DNA from: Incurvaria masculella
Lineage: Eukaryota > Arthropoda > Insecta > Lepidoptera > Incurvariidae
NCBI GenBank assembly: GCA_946894095.1
Contig: OX335657.1
Location: 14,570,001 to 14,634,000 of the forward strand
Direction of reading: 5' to 3'
Length of the DNA stretch: 64,000 nucleotides
A program made the translations under genes and the position numbers. This document shows, in pieces, positions 20,074 through 31,499 of the stretch. Positions within the stretch are counted from its first letter, which is position 1. Each line of letters opens with the position of its first letter. Below the pieces are notes generated by a model. It saw nothing but the letters and a program-made list of their open reading frames with translations, was not told the DNA's origin and made no database searches.

Positions 20074-20554
20074 GGGCCTGGTACTAGCCAAATCGCAAAG
20101 TTAGACGAGGCACCCCAAGTAAACTAACTAAGTCTGACGATTATAAGTGTCATCCTTACAATATATGATTCCTTGTCTAGGAATCGAATGATTTTTGTTA
20201 ATGTATATAATGTTTCCTTTTTCTATACAAAATACATTGCGGAAACGGTGTCCATTTCCGAACTTTTTTGACTAAATGTAGGAATCTAAAAGCAAATGGA
20301 ATTTTTTGTTTATGCATATATGCTGTTTTTGCTTATATTAAGAAATCGAATGACTTTCAGATTTCTAATGAGAAAAATCAACTTTTTTTATTTTTATTAT
20401 TATTTAAATAAATGATGGAATAAAAAAATATCAACAATCCATTATCAGTCTGGAGTTCTATTTGGATTTGCTGAAGCGTTTCACTACATATTATTACATT
20501 TGTTAAAAAGTGCATTTGTATGGCGCGAGTAGTTGGCTAGTCCTAGCGCCTTAA
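20070..20554 (+). mobile_element. TTAA-MITE family 2, copy 1
   Basis: Left TIR TTAAGGGCCTGGTACTAGCC and right end TTGGCTAGTCCTAGCGCCTTAA-type sequence are imperfect inverted repeats of about 22 bp. TTAA lies at both ends. About 485 bp, non-coding. Other copies at 30171, 43340 and 47252. Confidence 0.78.
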
Positions 20555-21006
20555 TAAAATAAAATGTTAAATGTATCGCATACTTCAGAAACACTACTAG
20601 TGTGTAGTATTAATCATCTTTGTCAGGTTGTAAAAAAATAATAATTAGCCATTCATGTAAACTTCCATACAAAGAAATTTGCTGTCCATGGCATGTCACT
20701 TAAAACAAATGTCCTTTTAAATTTTTGAATAAACAATGGAGAGTCTTTGAACATTTTCGATAATGCTTTTGTATTTTGAGCATCAAAAGTAAATGCTTCC
20801 TCAATTGAAAAGAGTACGATAAAAAACGTACATTTAGGCTTCTAACTCTCTCCTATGTGCTTTAGATTTTTCAGCGAAACAAAAGCATGCAGACGTAGAT
20901 ATTTATTGTTGAATAATAGATACCAAATATCAAGCAAATAGGAACAGTGTTTTTCAAATTATTAGTAAACTACGTTTGTATGGGGAACATAACTCACGGG
21001 CCGTTC
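20555..21006. other. unassigned stretch between two TTAA-MITEs
   Basis: AT-rich, without ORF or recognised repeat. Confidence 0.35.
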
Positions 21007-21551
21007 TTAAGGTGGCCCATCCCGCTCATCTCCCCATACAAAAGGGGAAAGAAGATCACGCCCATATTTCTTGTCAGAGATCCGAAATTTTGCTCAAAAT
21101 AGCTTTATTTGATCGAACTAGATGTCTGATGACCATTGGCATTGTAAAATTGTGTTTGGTTTCTAAGTGATAAGGTCCGAAAGTTCGAATTTTTCGCGCG
21201 TTTTATACAATAACTTTGGAGGTGGATTACGCAATGATAAAGTAAGAACATCGTAAAATAATTAGTCATCAGACATAGCTTATTTAATCAAGATTTATGA
21301 TCTGTTTGGTTTTTGTTAGATTTTTGACTACAGCGGTCGTGGTTTACTATTAGCTATAAGTCGTTTTGTAATTAAAATTTTCATAAATCTTACCAAATCA
21401 TACACTATGCACATTGTTTTTTTTGTGGACATGTTGCATCTTCCTCATCATGTAGCCTGTCTTATTCTTTGAAACAGAGAAGGTCCCAGAGCGCAACAGC
21501 ACGGTTTTGTACCCGCGAATGAGTTAGGCCCGCCGGGTTGGGCCACCTTAA
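21007..21551 (+). mobile_element. TTAA-MITE family 1, copy 1
   Basis: Starts TTAAGGTGGCCCATCCCG and ends CGGGTTGGGCCACCTTAA, an 18-bp TIR including TTAA. The interior is shared with six other copies in the window (for instance GGAGGTGGATTACGCAATGA). No coding capacity. The TTAA ends suggest piggyBac-type mobilisation. Confidence 0.82.
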
Positions 21552-21559
21552 CTGATCTT

Positions 21560-21800
21560 TTCGGTATTAATATCGGGACCATGCTGACAAACAGGTGGAG
21601 ATAACAGGCAATTTCCATACAACACTGCCCCCGTTCCGCTTCAAGACGGAGAGTTATGCCAACCCCTATCATAAGGGTCTCCTTGTATCCCCGGGCAAGC
21701 GCAGACAGCGATTCCGACTTATCTCGGTCACACCAACAGAGGGAACTGCGGAGAACAGCAATTTAAACGGGCCTTTGTAAACCTGGTAATATTTCCACAA
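21560..21800. other. unassigned moderately GC-rich stretch
   Basis: Short open frames exist on both strands (21595-21780 + and 21448-21672 -), but neither resembles a family that I know. The sequence occurs once here. Confidence 0.3.
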
Positions 21801-21980
21801 AATGCTTTCACAGATTGCTTAAATCGTACATATTCGATGTTTTTAAAGGTGCTTAGATTTTAGCACGACCGACGCATGGATGTTTTAGTGAGAAAGTCCA
21901 AAAGTTACTTCTGTGCTAAAATAATTGTTCTAAAAAATGTTTTACCAATGAGCTTTGTGCTATCAAGATTATACTTTAAA

Positions 21981-22075
21981 CTAGCTGAGATACCCGACTG
22001 CGCTCGGGTCAATATCGTTTTGGACTGATGTCGGGCTGAATAATTACTTGGATTAAAAATAAATGGAAATGAAAT
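21981..22075 (-). mobile_element. Helitron-like 3' end
   Basis: Read on the minus strand, GACCCGAGCGCAGTCGGGTA is a short GC-rich hairpin (ACCCG/CGGGT) followed by TCTCAGCTAG. This is a hairpin about ten bases before CTAG, as at Helitron 3' ends. The same terminus is at 30961-30989. The 5' end was not found. Confidence 0.5.
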
Positions 22076-22319
22076 GAAAGATTTGGAAGATTTGGTCCAC
22101 GAAAAACAATCAAATTCAATCAAATTGTCCAGAGCTAGTCGGGGAGACCAGCCACAACGTTCCAACCGTCGCACACGTCACACACACCTCTTTCACACAC
22201 CACTGTACCGCACATCAAAAATCTCACAAAAAATATTATTTAAACGAATTTTAAGAAATGCATTCTTTGTCCATTGGCCAAGGCACAATTTTTCACGGCG
22301 ACTGCCATTAAAATAGCGA

Positions 22320-23220
22320 AATCGTCCACCAGGCCCTCATGTTTCCCTACCCCTAAACGTTGTCAGATTTAAATAAAAAAAATCACTTGAAAAAGCTTCA
22401 TTCTATGATCGTAAGTTTTGATTTTTTTTTCAAGCATCTATATTTTTCAGTAAAAGAATAATCGGAAATAAACTTAAAAAAAGACAACTTCTTTCTAATG
22501 TTTATTAGCCAATATTTTTTAATCTTAAAGGTACATTAAAAAAAAATAAAACATACAGAAGCAGATTTCTAAAATATATTTCAGGATCCAACATATGATA
22601 AATCTACTAGAACATTAAGAGCATGGAAACAGTTATCGCCCGTAGTATGAGGAAATTGATAGGATAACGACACTTTGATAATGAATAGCTAAATAGCTGG
22701 AATTTTTCAGAAAAGAATGATTCCAGTTAGATTAATTTAGTCGATGGATACTGTGTCACAAAATGATTTAATATATAGTTATTGAAACAGAGGACATCTT
22801 GACTACCAGCTGACACCTCGTCCAATTCGCAGCTAATTCCAAACGCTAAATTGCGCCAACTTTTCCCGAACCCCTTGGAGGGGTTTCACGCGCCGATATT
22901 CCTTTGCAAATTGCAATTAGGTCCGGTTGAGAGACAGCTGCCTGCGTTGAGACGGCAGGATAGCGTTCAAAATAACGAGCTTCGTAAGCATCAACCCGCG
23001 TGTACAGTGAATATTGCAAATAGTAGAAAACGTTTATTTAAATGTTTGTTTATTTAAAGCATGAAATGAAATAAAAACTCGATTAAACAATTAATTACTA
23101 AAAGTGTTGGTACCTTAGTGGTTCGTAGCATTTAATTGATTTTTATGTATTTGAGAATGTTGTATTGTTATTTTAATATATAACATTTTTTTTAAATGCA
23201 GCAAACATTTTGTTTTGCTA
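22320..23220. other. unassigned stretch
   Basis: A GC-richer island at 22800-22990 stands out from AT-rich surroundings. It shows no clear ORF, splice pair or repeat match inside the window. Confidence 0.3.
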
Positions 23221-23222
23221 TT

Positions 23223-23772
23223 TTAAGGTGGCCCAACCCGCTCATTTCCCCATACAAAAGGGGAAAGAAGATCACGCCTATATTTCTTGTCAGAGATCCA
23301 AAATTTTGCTCAATATAGCTTTATTTGATTGAACTAGATGTCTGATGACCATTGGCATTGTAAAATTGTGTTTGGTTTCCAAGTTATACCGTCCGAAAGT
23401 TCGGATTTTTCGCGCGTTTTATACAATTACTTTGGAGGTGGATTACGCAATGATAAAGTAAGAACATCTTAAAAAGATTAGTCATCAGACATAGCTTGTT
23501 TAATCAAGATTTATAATCTATTTGGTTTTTGTTAGATTTTTTACTACAGCGGTCGTGGTTTACTTTTAGCTATAAGTCGTTTTGAAATTAAAATTTTCGT
23601 AAGTCTTACCAAATCATACACTATGCACATTGTTTTTTTTGTGGACAGGTTGCATCTTCCTCATAACGGAACCTGTCTTATTCTTAGAAACAGAGAAGGT
23701 CCCAGAGCGCAACAGCACGGTTTTGTACCGTGCCCGCAAATGAGTTGAGGCCGCCGGGTTGGGCCACCTTAA
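23223..23772 (+). mobile_element. TTAA-MITE family 1, copy 2
   Basis: Exact mirror TIRs TTAAGGTGGCCCAACCCG and CGGGTTGGGCCACCTTAA. Interior nearly identical to copies 1 and 5. Confidence 0.85.
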
Positions 23773-23855
23773 GTAAATTTAACAACCATGTCTTAGAAAG
23801 TTATTTTGTTTTTCATTAACGGTTCGTATTTTTTATGTTAATATAAATATATATA

Positions 23856-24262
23856 TTTTTTATGCGACCTGACATGGATGGCTAATACCACACAACTACC
23901 GTTATGATATTAGCCGAATACACCACATTCCCGAAGGAATTAGGTGCCATGCCAGGACCTTCCCTTTATGAGCACGGCTACATTGAACTGGATGGAAAAC
24001 ACGGACAATTTTTCATTGCCGCTTCGAAGATCTTTTCATCTAATGCGATGGTACCAACCCGGGCGGGCTTAAACCCTACCACCTAGTAGGGGAAGGGGAC
24101 CTACAGTTTTACATGTATTCCGAACTATGGAGCAGCTCGCATTCGTGACGAAATATACTTATCGAACTCGGAGAGAGAAAGAAAGTGGTGCATGCCGGAA
24201 TTGAACCCAGACCACTGGTACGCTGGGCCAGTCCCCGCGGCACTAGGCTACGAGCCGCTCAA
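23856..24262 (-). mobile_element. full-length tRNA-headed SINE
   Basis: Read on minus: head with box A (TAGCCTAGTGC) and box B (GGTTCAATTCC), spacer CACCACTTTCTTTCTCTC, then the same body as the 5S-headed SINEs (CCCGCCCGGGTTGGTACCAT, TTTTCCATCCAGTTCAATGT). The 3' end is CATCCATGTCAGGTCGCATA plus A-run. It is the reference copy for the tRNA-headed type, comparable to HaSE1 of Helicoverpa as I recall it. Confidence 0.85.
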
Positions 24263-24345
24263 GGCATATGGCTTACGCCAGGCCCTCACACAAGAGATGA
24301 CCAACGATACTCATGGGCTTTCAAACTTTCACGGGGGCTGAAGGA
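24263..24345 (-). repeat. CGCGC-tail repeat fragment abutting a SINE
   Basis: GGCATATGGCTTACGCCAGG and CTTTCACGGGGGCTG match the family on the minus strand. The piece begins exactly at the SINE head, so one interrupted the other. Confidence 0.5.
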
Positions 24346-24349
24346 ACCC

Positions 24350-25445
24350 AGTTCTCGTGATCGGTTCTGTCAAACTCTATGCAGAAAAAGATGCCTACTT
24401 TTTTAAAAATTGAGTTTAGAGTTATAAATTATCTATTTTATTTTTAAAAAGTTTTCCTCTTTTTTTCTCTCTTTCCTTATTTTGTTTTTTTGTTTAATGG
24501 GCATTTTCCTTTAATGAGCTTGATTTTCTTTATTCTCACCCAAGCTTACAGCAAGGAAATTTCATTTGTGTTGTAGCATATCTTTGGGATTGTTTTATGG
24601 CAAGCAAAATAAATATAACTATTTTCTGAATAATCTGCAAAAAAGTGAAGGCTTCCTTTAATATTTTGTTAGGACTTGATCCTAACAAAAAAAAATATAC
24701 TAAATAAACCAAAATTAGGTCAACCCGAAATTACTTGGATTACGAAAGTATTCCCGTTTTTTTATTCGGAGTGAGGACACTGCGCCAGGTCGAAAGTCTA
24801 AGATTTTTTTTTTTATGTAAACTAAAAATATTTCATGAACTTACCTATTGCCGAAATGTTATATCTATGAATTCAATTTTAAATATGAGAATATGTAGGT
24901 AGATTAGGTAGTTAAATAATGTAAGTAGAAGTGAAATAACATAGGTCTTGTGTCCTTTTAAATTTTTATTTTTTATTTTGAATGATAAAAATGTTTTTTT
25001 TTTTAAACAATTTTCAGTTTAAATGACAATACTTCTAATGCAGACGCGACTGATTAAACTTAAACAACATCGCCGATTAAAACAACTGAAGCATTCATTT
25101 ATTGCAAAGAGTTCATTTACATTTTTGAATTAAACGATAACTTATCCCTAAACGAGACAAGTCAAAAAAGCGTAAATTCAGTCGCCAATAATAACATTTT
25201 CCAGATAATTTTAATAATTTTTTACACAATTCCCAAGCTTCGTTAACTTTTTTGCCACCACACGCGTGCAGATCGATCTCCGTGGTCGTATATAACCAAC
25301 AGCAGTTTTTTTTGTTGCATGTAAGCATCATTACGATAGATAAGTATTTTTCTTAAATTTTTTATTAATTTGTTTTTTATGTATTTTAATGGATTCTACA
25401 TTACCGGAAACATTGTAATCCGATTTTGAAAATAATCTGTACCCG
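24350..25445. other. unassigned AT-rich stretch
   Basis: Long T and A runs. The minus ORFs here have AT-driven composition and no motif. No repeat recognised. Confidence 0.35.
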
Positions 25446-25446
25446 A

Positions 25447-25777
25447 AGTCCCAGTTGTCACCTAAACTGGCGTTACGGCAAACCGATCGACTGGCGTTTT
25501 CAAATGAATGGAGAAATTGAAGAGCGCGCGCAGTGGGCGTTAAGCGAACTACCATTTTCGAGTCCGAGTTTGATTTGACAGCTTACTCAACGTTGCCGTA
25601 AATACGTCGACGTTGCCGTTTACGTCGACTCCGCGTTTTCATACAAATCGGAAGTCCGAGTTTGACTTTGAGAGCTTGAAGAAGTAATACCACAGAATGT
25701 CTAACTTGTATGGAGTTTGACGTTTTTACGGAACTTCGAAGTTACGTAAACGTCAATTTAGGTGAGAACTGAGACTA
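25447..25777 (-). mobile_element. MITE of the AGTCCCAGTTGTCACCTAAA family, left unit of a head-to-head pair
   Basis: Outer end AGTCCCAGTTGTCACCTAAA, inner end TTTAGGTGAGAACTGAGACTA-like, so each unit has its own TIRs. It pairs along its full length with 25793-26116, and the two make a palindrome of about 670 bp with a 15-bp spacer. No coding capacity. Confidence 0.75.
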
Positions 25778-25792
25778 CCGGTTCAGGGCTCC

Positions 25793-26116
25793 TAGTCCCA
25801 GTTGTTACCTAAATTGGCGTTTACGGAACTTCGAAGTAACTTAAAAACGTCAAACTCAATGCAAATGTTTACTAGATATTCTGTGGTTTTACTTCTTCAA
25901 GTTGTTAAAGTCAAACTCGGATTTCCGATTTGTGTGAAAACGCGGAATCGGCGTAAACGGCAACGTCGACGTATTTACGGCAACACGGTGAGTAAGCTGT
26001 CAAAACAAACTCGGACTCGCAAATGTTAGTCGCGCGTTCTTTAATTTCTACATACATTTGAAAACGCCAGTCGATCGGTTTGCCGTTAACGCCAATTTAG
26101 GTGACAGCTTGGACTA
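25793..26116 (+). mobile_element. MITE of the AGTCCCAGTTGTCACCTAAA family, right unit of the pair
   Basis: Inverted partner of 25447-25777, beginning TAGTCCCAGTTGTTACCTAA and ending ATTTAGGTGACAGCTTGGAC. Divergence between the arms is visible at many single bases, so the pair is not a recent exact duplication. Confidence 0.75.
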
Positions 26117-26141
26117 GGATCTCAGAAAAAGTTTATGAGAT

Positions 26142-26212
26142 CCTGTCGATAATAGGATTCGAACCAACGACCTTTGGCTTACAAGTCCACTACTCTAACC
26201 GCTGAGATATCC
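26142..26212 (-). repeat. tRNA-Thr-like pseudo-tRNA repeat
   Basis: On minus it reads GGATATCTCAGCGGTTAGAG as D-arm, an anticodon loop CTTGTAA (TGT, Thr) and GGTTCGAATCC as T-arm. The anticodon stem has mismatches. A relative with similar flanks lies at 63411-63478, so it is a dispersed repeat rather than a proven tRNA gene. Confidence 0.5.
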
Positions 26213-26219
26213 TAACAAT

Positions 26220-27000
26220 CACGTCAACCGACGAAGTTCTCAATTATATTCGAATCAAAACAATGCTTCCCCAGTCTACTACTAGATGGCGTTAGTTACG
26301 CTTATTACAAAAAAAAAAATTTGCTAACAGATTAGCAGGCTAACTTCTGGGTGGACAATTCTATAAGTGCCTGGAAGTGTAATCTAAAGGAAGAGTCAAA
26401 GTTTTACGAAACTCTGGGCCCCAATAGCTCCAGGCGACGACCTTGTTATCAAAATCTGTCCCGACTTACACGACATGAAACGTCCTTTCGGATATTTAAA
26501 TAGGATCATCACCAAGCTCTTGCCAAGTTTTCCTTTGGACAGCCAAGATTTCCTATTAAAAGAAAGTTATTTTTCCTTCTAAATCGGAACTAACTTTATT
26601 TAATTTTGTTGTAGCGGGCCAGTGTTGATGAGGTCGGATAAGCTAGTAGTTACACTTATGTATCTGCACTTTTTTCGAAATCTCTTAAATGACAGGTGAC
26701 AATTAAATGTCAGAATATGATTTCCTTCAAATTCAAATCCTTTATTGGCAACAAAAAATACAATTAGATACTATAAAAGCAAATAACATTACAATGATGA
26801 ATCCTAATGAGTTAGTTGTAGACCTTATTTCTCTTCCTAATGCGTATACCAGTCAAAGTTTCTACTCAATAGTTCTACCAATATAATTTTTTTATTGTTT
26901 GTTTTCGTGTCATTTCCTAGTCCGGTGATTTCCCGAATCATGTAATTTAGAACCGATGGACCTTTTAAGTGCTGTTTTTTTTTCAAGTAAAAAGTTTATA
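26220..27000. other. unassigned stretch
   Basis: Contains ACTAGATGGCGTTAGTTACG just after the pseudo-tRNA, which belongs to that repeat. The rest is AT-rich and non-coding. Confidence 0.35.
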
Positions 27001-27043
27001 TCCACAGATCTATGACCACCTAAGCCTTGAAGTAGTACATCGA

Positions 27044-27084
27044 GCTGAATTTCGTTTATACAGAACATATAAACGAAATTCAGC
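27044..27084. repeat. perfect 17-bp stem hairpin
   Basis: GCTGAATTTCGTTTATA at 27044-27060 and its exact reverse complement at 27068-27084 flank a 7-base loop. Confidence 0.75.
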
Positions 27085-27757
27085 CTTAGGTGAAAAATAA
27101 TTTATTTTTCATCTAAGAATACAGACACATTTATGAAAACCGGTCATAGACATTTTCGAGAACATGGTGAGTATGTGCCTTATAAAGCCGTAGAGGCATT
27201 TAACCCAATGTGCTATTGGATATACAACCCCGTACTGTGTACTTTTGAAATCGATTAAAAAAATACAGTCAATTATTAAAAACTGTGTTTTTATCAAAAT
27301 TGCTTCTTGTGTGAGTTTTGGGACACCATTATAATTAAAAAACCAAAAAAATTCGTTGGGAGCTACCAATGCCATCTCTGTTTCCAACTGCAACGAAAAT
27401 ATAACATTATGCATTTTAAAAAATGAAATATATCCGCCGGTACTCTACGATCAAACCAGGCTTAAAGAGATGTTCTTAACTGAAAAATATTCAAGATAAA
27501 ATTCCCCGGAGTGCGGAATGGAATTTTTTCATTTTCCTTTCATCCGAAACTCGCCAAGTGGACACGAGGCGAGGCGAAAAGACATTTTCACGGTTTGCTT
27601 TGACGCCCTTCGGCTAGTACAAAGGCACAGCCCTTATTCTGTCGGATACTTTCCACTAAGTACATCACAAATAAATTATTTCCGTGAAAGTTGGTACGAT
27701 CTTCCTTCACCGCCAGTTTTTTTTTTTTTGTTGTATTATATCTCGTGCAATTACAAC

Positions 27758-28307
27758 TTAAGGTGGCCCAACCCGGCGGGCTTAACTCATTTGCGGGCAC
27801 GGTACAAAACCGTGCTGTTGTGCTCTGGGACCTTCTCTGTTTCTAAGAATAAGACAGGCTCCGTGATGAGGAAGATGCAACCTGTCCACAAAAAAAACAA
27901 TGTGCATAGTGTATGATTTGGTAAGATTTACGAAAATTTTAATTTCAAAACGACTTATAGCTAAAAGTAAACCACGATCGCTGTAGTCAAAAATCTAACA
28001 AAAACCAAATAGATTATACATCTTGATTAGATAAGCTATGTCTAATGACTAATCTTTTTAAGATGTTTTTACTTTATCATTGCGTAATCCACCTCCAAAG
28101 TTATTGTATAAAACGCGCGAAAAATTCGAACTTTTGGACGTTATAACTTGGAAACCAAACACAATTTTACCATGCCAATGGTCATCAGGCATCTAGTTCG
28201 ATCAAATAAAGCTATTTTGAGCAAAATTTTGGATCTCTGACAAGAAATATGGGCGTGATCTTCTTTCCCCTTTTGTATGGGGAGATGAGCGGGTTGGGCC
28301 ACCTTAA
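27758..28307 (-). mobile_element. TTAA-MITE family 1, copy 3
   Basis: Inverted copy with exact TIRs TTAAGGTGGCCCAACCCG at both ends. The interior matches the other copies in reverse. Confidence 0.85.
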
Positions 28308-28633
28308 TACATACTACTCCTGCATGCGTGTGATCGTATATAATTCTTCGATTCCTAAACGGCTTGACTTTTTTTTTAATTTTTTATCTTTTGGGTATCG
28401 TTTACGGTTCTTGGCTGTAGTTCGTGTACTTGTTACATAGAGGATGAAAAAAGTGTTATAGATATATTTAAATTCGTATCATTCAGTCTTGACTAAGCAG
28501 TAGGATGCATTGCAAGGACAAAACAAACTATAAAGATAATGACAGTTACTTGTATGAAAACTTCTCGTTTTCTTTCCATGAGTGGAAGGGCTGATAACAC
28601 GTTTTTTGTTCCATGTAAATATTTAAAAATCTG

Positions 28634-29120
28634 AAAATGGCTGAAATTGGGTTCACATGTTAGAGACCAACCCTCTGATGTGAAATATGTCGGTCTGCCT
28701 GCGCCAAGTGGTTGCGTTATCTAGATTGGCTATATATAAAATAGATGTTAGTATGTAGCTGCTGATGAATATACTGATTGTCCAGAAATATTGATACCTA
28801 TTAATTACACACCAATATCTAGTCAGTTTTTCAATCAAATACTTAAATATACCTAAAGTTATATCTGTAACGTAAATCACCTATAACTACGAAATTCGAC
28901 CAAAGATTTGTTCGGTTTTGGTATTACTAAGTAAGTATGTACTGAAACTTTCATGCTGAATTATTTGCAGCCATTTACCTCATCATATATTTTTCTTGTA
29001 ACGATAAAAACTTTTTCAGGCACCTTTTCTAGGCAACGCAACCACTTAGCGCAGGCAGACCGACACATTTAGCTTCAGAGGGTTGGTCTTTATCCCGTGA
29101 ACCCAGTTTCAGCCATTTAC
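28634..29120. mobile_element. long-TIR element of about 490 bp
   Basis: AATGGCTGAAATTGGGTTCA at the left is mirrored by TGAACCCAGTTTCAGCCATT at the right. Inverted similarity extends about 90 bp inward, including GTCGGTCTGCCTGCGC. No ORF of note. Confidence 0.7.
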
Positions 29121-29481
29121 GTTATCGTTACGAATTTTGTCGCGACCTCCTAGTCTATGAGGAGTTCCCTTGTTACGAGCCAACCTTGAGTGCAGTAGCC
29201 ATGGGATGGCGATTGGCAAATGAGTTATCATAATTGAATGCGTTTACAAATAATCGTGTCTGTGCTGTTGACCGTAGAACAGTTCCATTGTCTGGAGACA
29301 ACCCTTGATGTCGATTCTGGCTATGATAACCATACATTTCATTGTCACTGTATCAACATGTAGAAATTCAACTTCGTAGGATAAGAGAAAGTCAAAGAAA
29401 ATTCAGCTTACAAGATTTGACTTAAACACCTACATACATACATACAAGCATTGCAAAAAATAAACAAATGATAAAAAAAAT

Positions 29482-29602
29482 CCGTGACGAAATACGCTTA
29501 TCGAACTCGGAAAGAGAAAGACAGAGATGCATGTCGGTATTGAACCCAGGTCTCTGGTACGCTAGGCCAGTCCCCGCGCCACTAGGCTACGAGCCGCTCA
29601 AA
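29482..29602 (-). mobile_element. tRNA head of a SINE, body missing
   Basis: On minus: GAGCGGCTCGTAGCCTAGTGG (box A) then GGTTCAATACC (box B) and the spacer TCTTTCTCTTTCCGAGTTCG. It stops at CGTCACGGA, before the shared body. Confidence 0.7.
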
Positions 29603-29609
29603 ACCTATA

Positions 29610-30170
29610 TTTTGAAGGAAATATATTAATGATATGGATTGTATCAAGATGAATAAAAAACATGTTGAGATTTAGTTACGATACTGCGCTACAACAATTT
29701 TCAGGGCTTGTTTGTAGAACTAGAAAATCTCGATTAGTCCCACCACAAATTCCTTGTCACTTGTCTAGCTGGCAGTCGTTATTTTGTTACGTCACAAGAC
29801 AAATACAAATAATTAATGACAATCATAGAATTTGGATGTACGCTGCGGGCGCATGTTAGGTCTGTGATGGCAATACCCTTTTGATGATATTTTGTCCCAC
29901 GCGCCAGTCAAAGTCGTTACAGAGAAGATTGCGTCCCAATCGCTATTATTTCGTAATTCACCATAAACCTATCATAGCGCGCCGTGCATACAAGACGAAA
30001 AAAGCGTAAGAGTGAGACGTCAAATCAAGTACCGCTACCGCGAGTTAGAGGGAGATGGGACACATCTACCCGATGAGACAACTTCTGAAATCGTTATCAA
30101 TACATTGGAGTCGCGCTCGTGGGATGTAAAATGTTTTCTTGTGAAATTTTTATGATTTATCTAGTTTTCC
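29610..30170. other. unassigned stretch
   Basis: Mixed composition. No ORF or recognised repeat. Confidence 0.35.
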
Positions 30171-30314
30171 TTAAGGCCCTGGTACTAGCAAAATCGCAAA
30201 GTTAGACGAGGCACCCCAAGTTAACCAACTAAGTCTGACGATTAGAAGTGTCATTCTTACAATATATATGATTCCTTGTCTAGGAATCAACCATTTTCAT
30301 AAAATTTTTTTTCT

Positions 30315-30989
30315 TCACTACATAGTATAAAACAAAGTCGCTTTCTCTGTCCCTATATCCCTATGTACGCTTAAATCTTTAAAACTACGCAACGGACTTT
30401 GATGCGGTTTTTGTTTATAGATAGAGTGATTGAAGAGGAACGTTTATATGTACAATAACATTCATTAAATATGGTCAGCCTCAGTGGCCCAGTGGCGCGA
30501 CACTTCGGCGGTCGCTCTCCGCGGTCTGGTCTTGGATGGGTGACCATTAGACCGTTGAGAGAGGCTGGCCGTGGTTCGGATTCCACGTTAAACTGTAGGT
30601 CCCCTTCCTTACTTACTAGGTGGTAGGGTTAATCCCGCCCGGGTTGGTACCATCGCATTGAATGAACGATGGTCGAAGCGGCAATGAAAATTGTCCGTGT
30701 TTTCCATCCAGTTCAATGTAGCCGACCAATATAAGGAAGGTCCTGGCATGGCACCTAGTTCCCATGTGGTGTGTTGGGCTAATACCATGACGGAAGGTGT
30801 GGTATTAGCCATCATGTCCAGTCACATAAAAAAAAAATTGGAGAAATACTGTTATTTTTGAGGTTTCTAATGTGATGTCGTAAATAATTACATTTTTTCC
30901 GCTTATATTGCAAACGCAGACTGAACTTGACCAGCCCGAAATCAGTCAAAAACGACATTGACCCGAGCGGAGCCGGGTACCTCAGCTAG
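30315..30989 (+). mobile_element. Helitron-like element inserted in a TTAA-MITE
   Basis: Begins TCACTACATAGTATAAAAC. Ends with hairpin ACCCGAGCGGAGCCGGGT and CTAG at 30986-30989, next to T. TC start, 3' hairpin, CTRR end and absence of TIRs fit a non-autonomous Helitron. It carries a SINE at 30474-30837. Confidence 0.6.
30474..30837 (+). mobile_element. 5S-headed SINE with internal promoter deletion
   Basis: The head starts GTCAGCCTCAGTGGCCCAG. About 21 bases that contain the 5S-like GAAGTTAAGCAACGCTGGG are missing (CTCTCCGCGGTCTGG). Body and A-tail are complete. It lies inside the Helitron-like element. Confidence 0.82.
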
Positions 30990-31499
30990 TTTTTCTATTC
31001 AAAATATATTGCGGAAACGGTGTCCATTTCCGAAGTTTTTTGACAAAATGTAGAAATCTAAAAGCAAATAAAATTATTTGTTTATGCATATATGCTGTTT
31101 TTGCTTATATCTAGAAATCATATTACTTTCAGATTTCTGACGTGAAAAATTTACTTTTTTATTATTATTTAAATACATGATGAAATCAAAAAATATTAAC
31201 AATCCATTATCAGTCTGCAGTTCTATTTGGACTTGCTGAGGCGTTTCACTACATATTATTACATTTGTTCAAAGGTGCATTTGTATGTCGCGAGTAGTTC
31301 GCTAGTCCTGGCGCCTTAAAGACCTGTGCATTTAAAGATTGTTTAGTGAACGGGAGTATAAAACCGAACAAAAAACCTTTTTTGATGGCAAATAAGATTT
31401 GACCCACTGATCTTTGTCGATCACATTTCTTAACTTACACTCAATAATTCAAAGTAAAACTTAAAACATAACTCCATATCACTATTTTAAAGCTACATA

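Larger units (their letters stand above)
30171..31319 (+). mobile_element. TTAA-MITE family 2, copy 2, interrupted
   Basis: The left part 30171-30314 starts TTAAGGCCCTGGTACTAGC. The right part 30990-31319 ends CTAGTCCTGGCGCCTTAA. The halves are colinear with uninterrupted copies at 43340 and 47252. The 675 bp between are a Helitron-like insertion. Confidence 0.8.
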
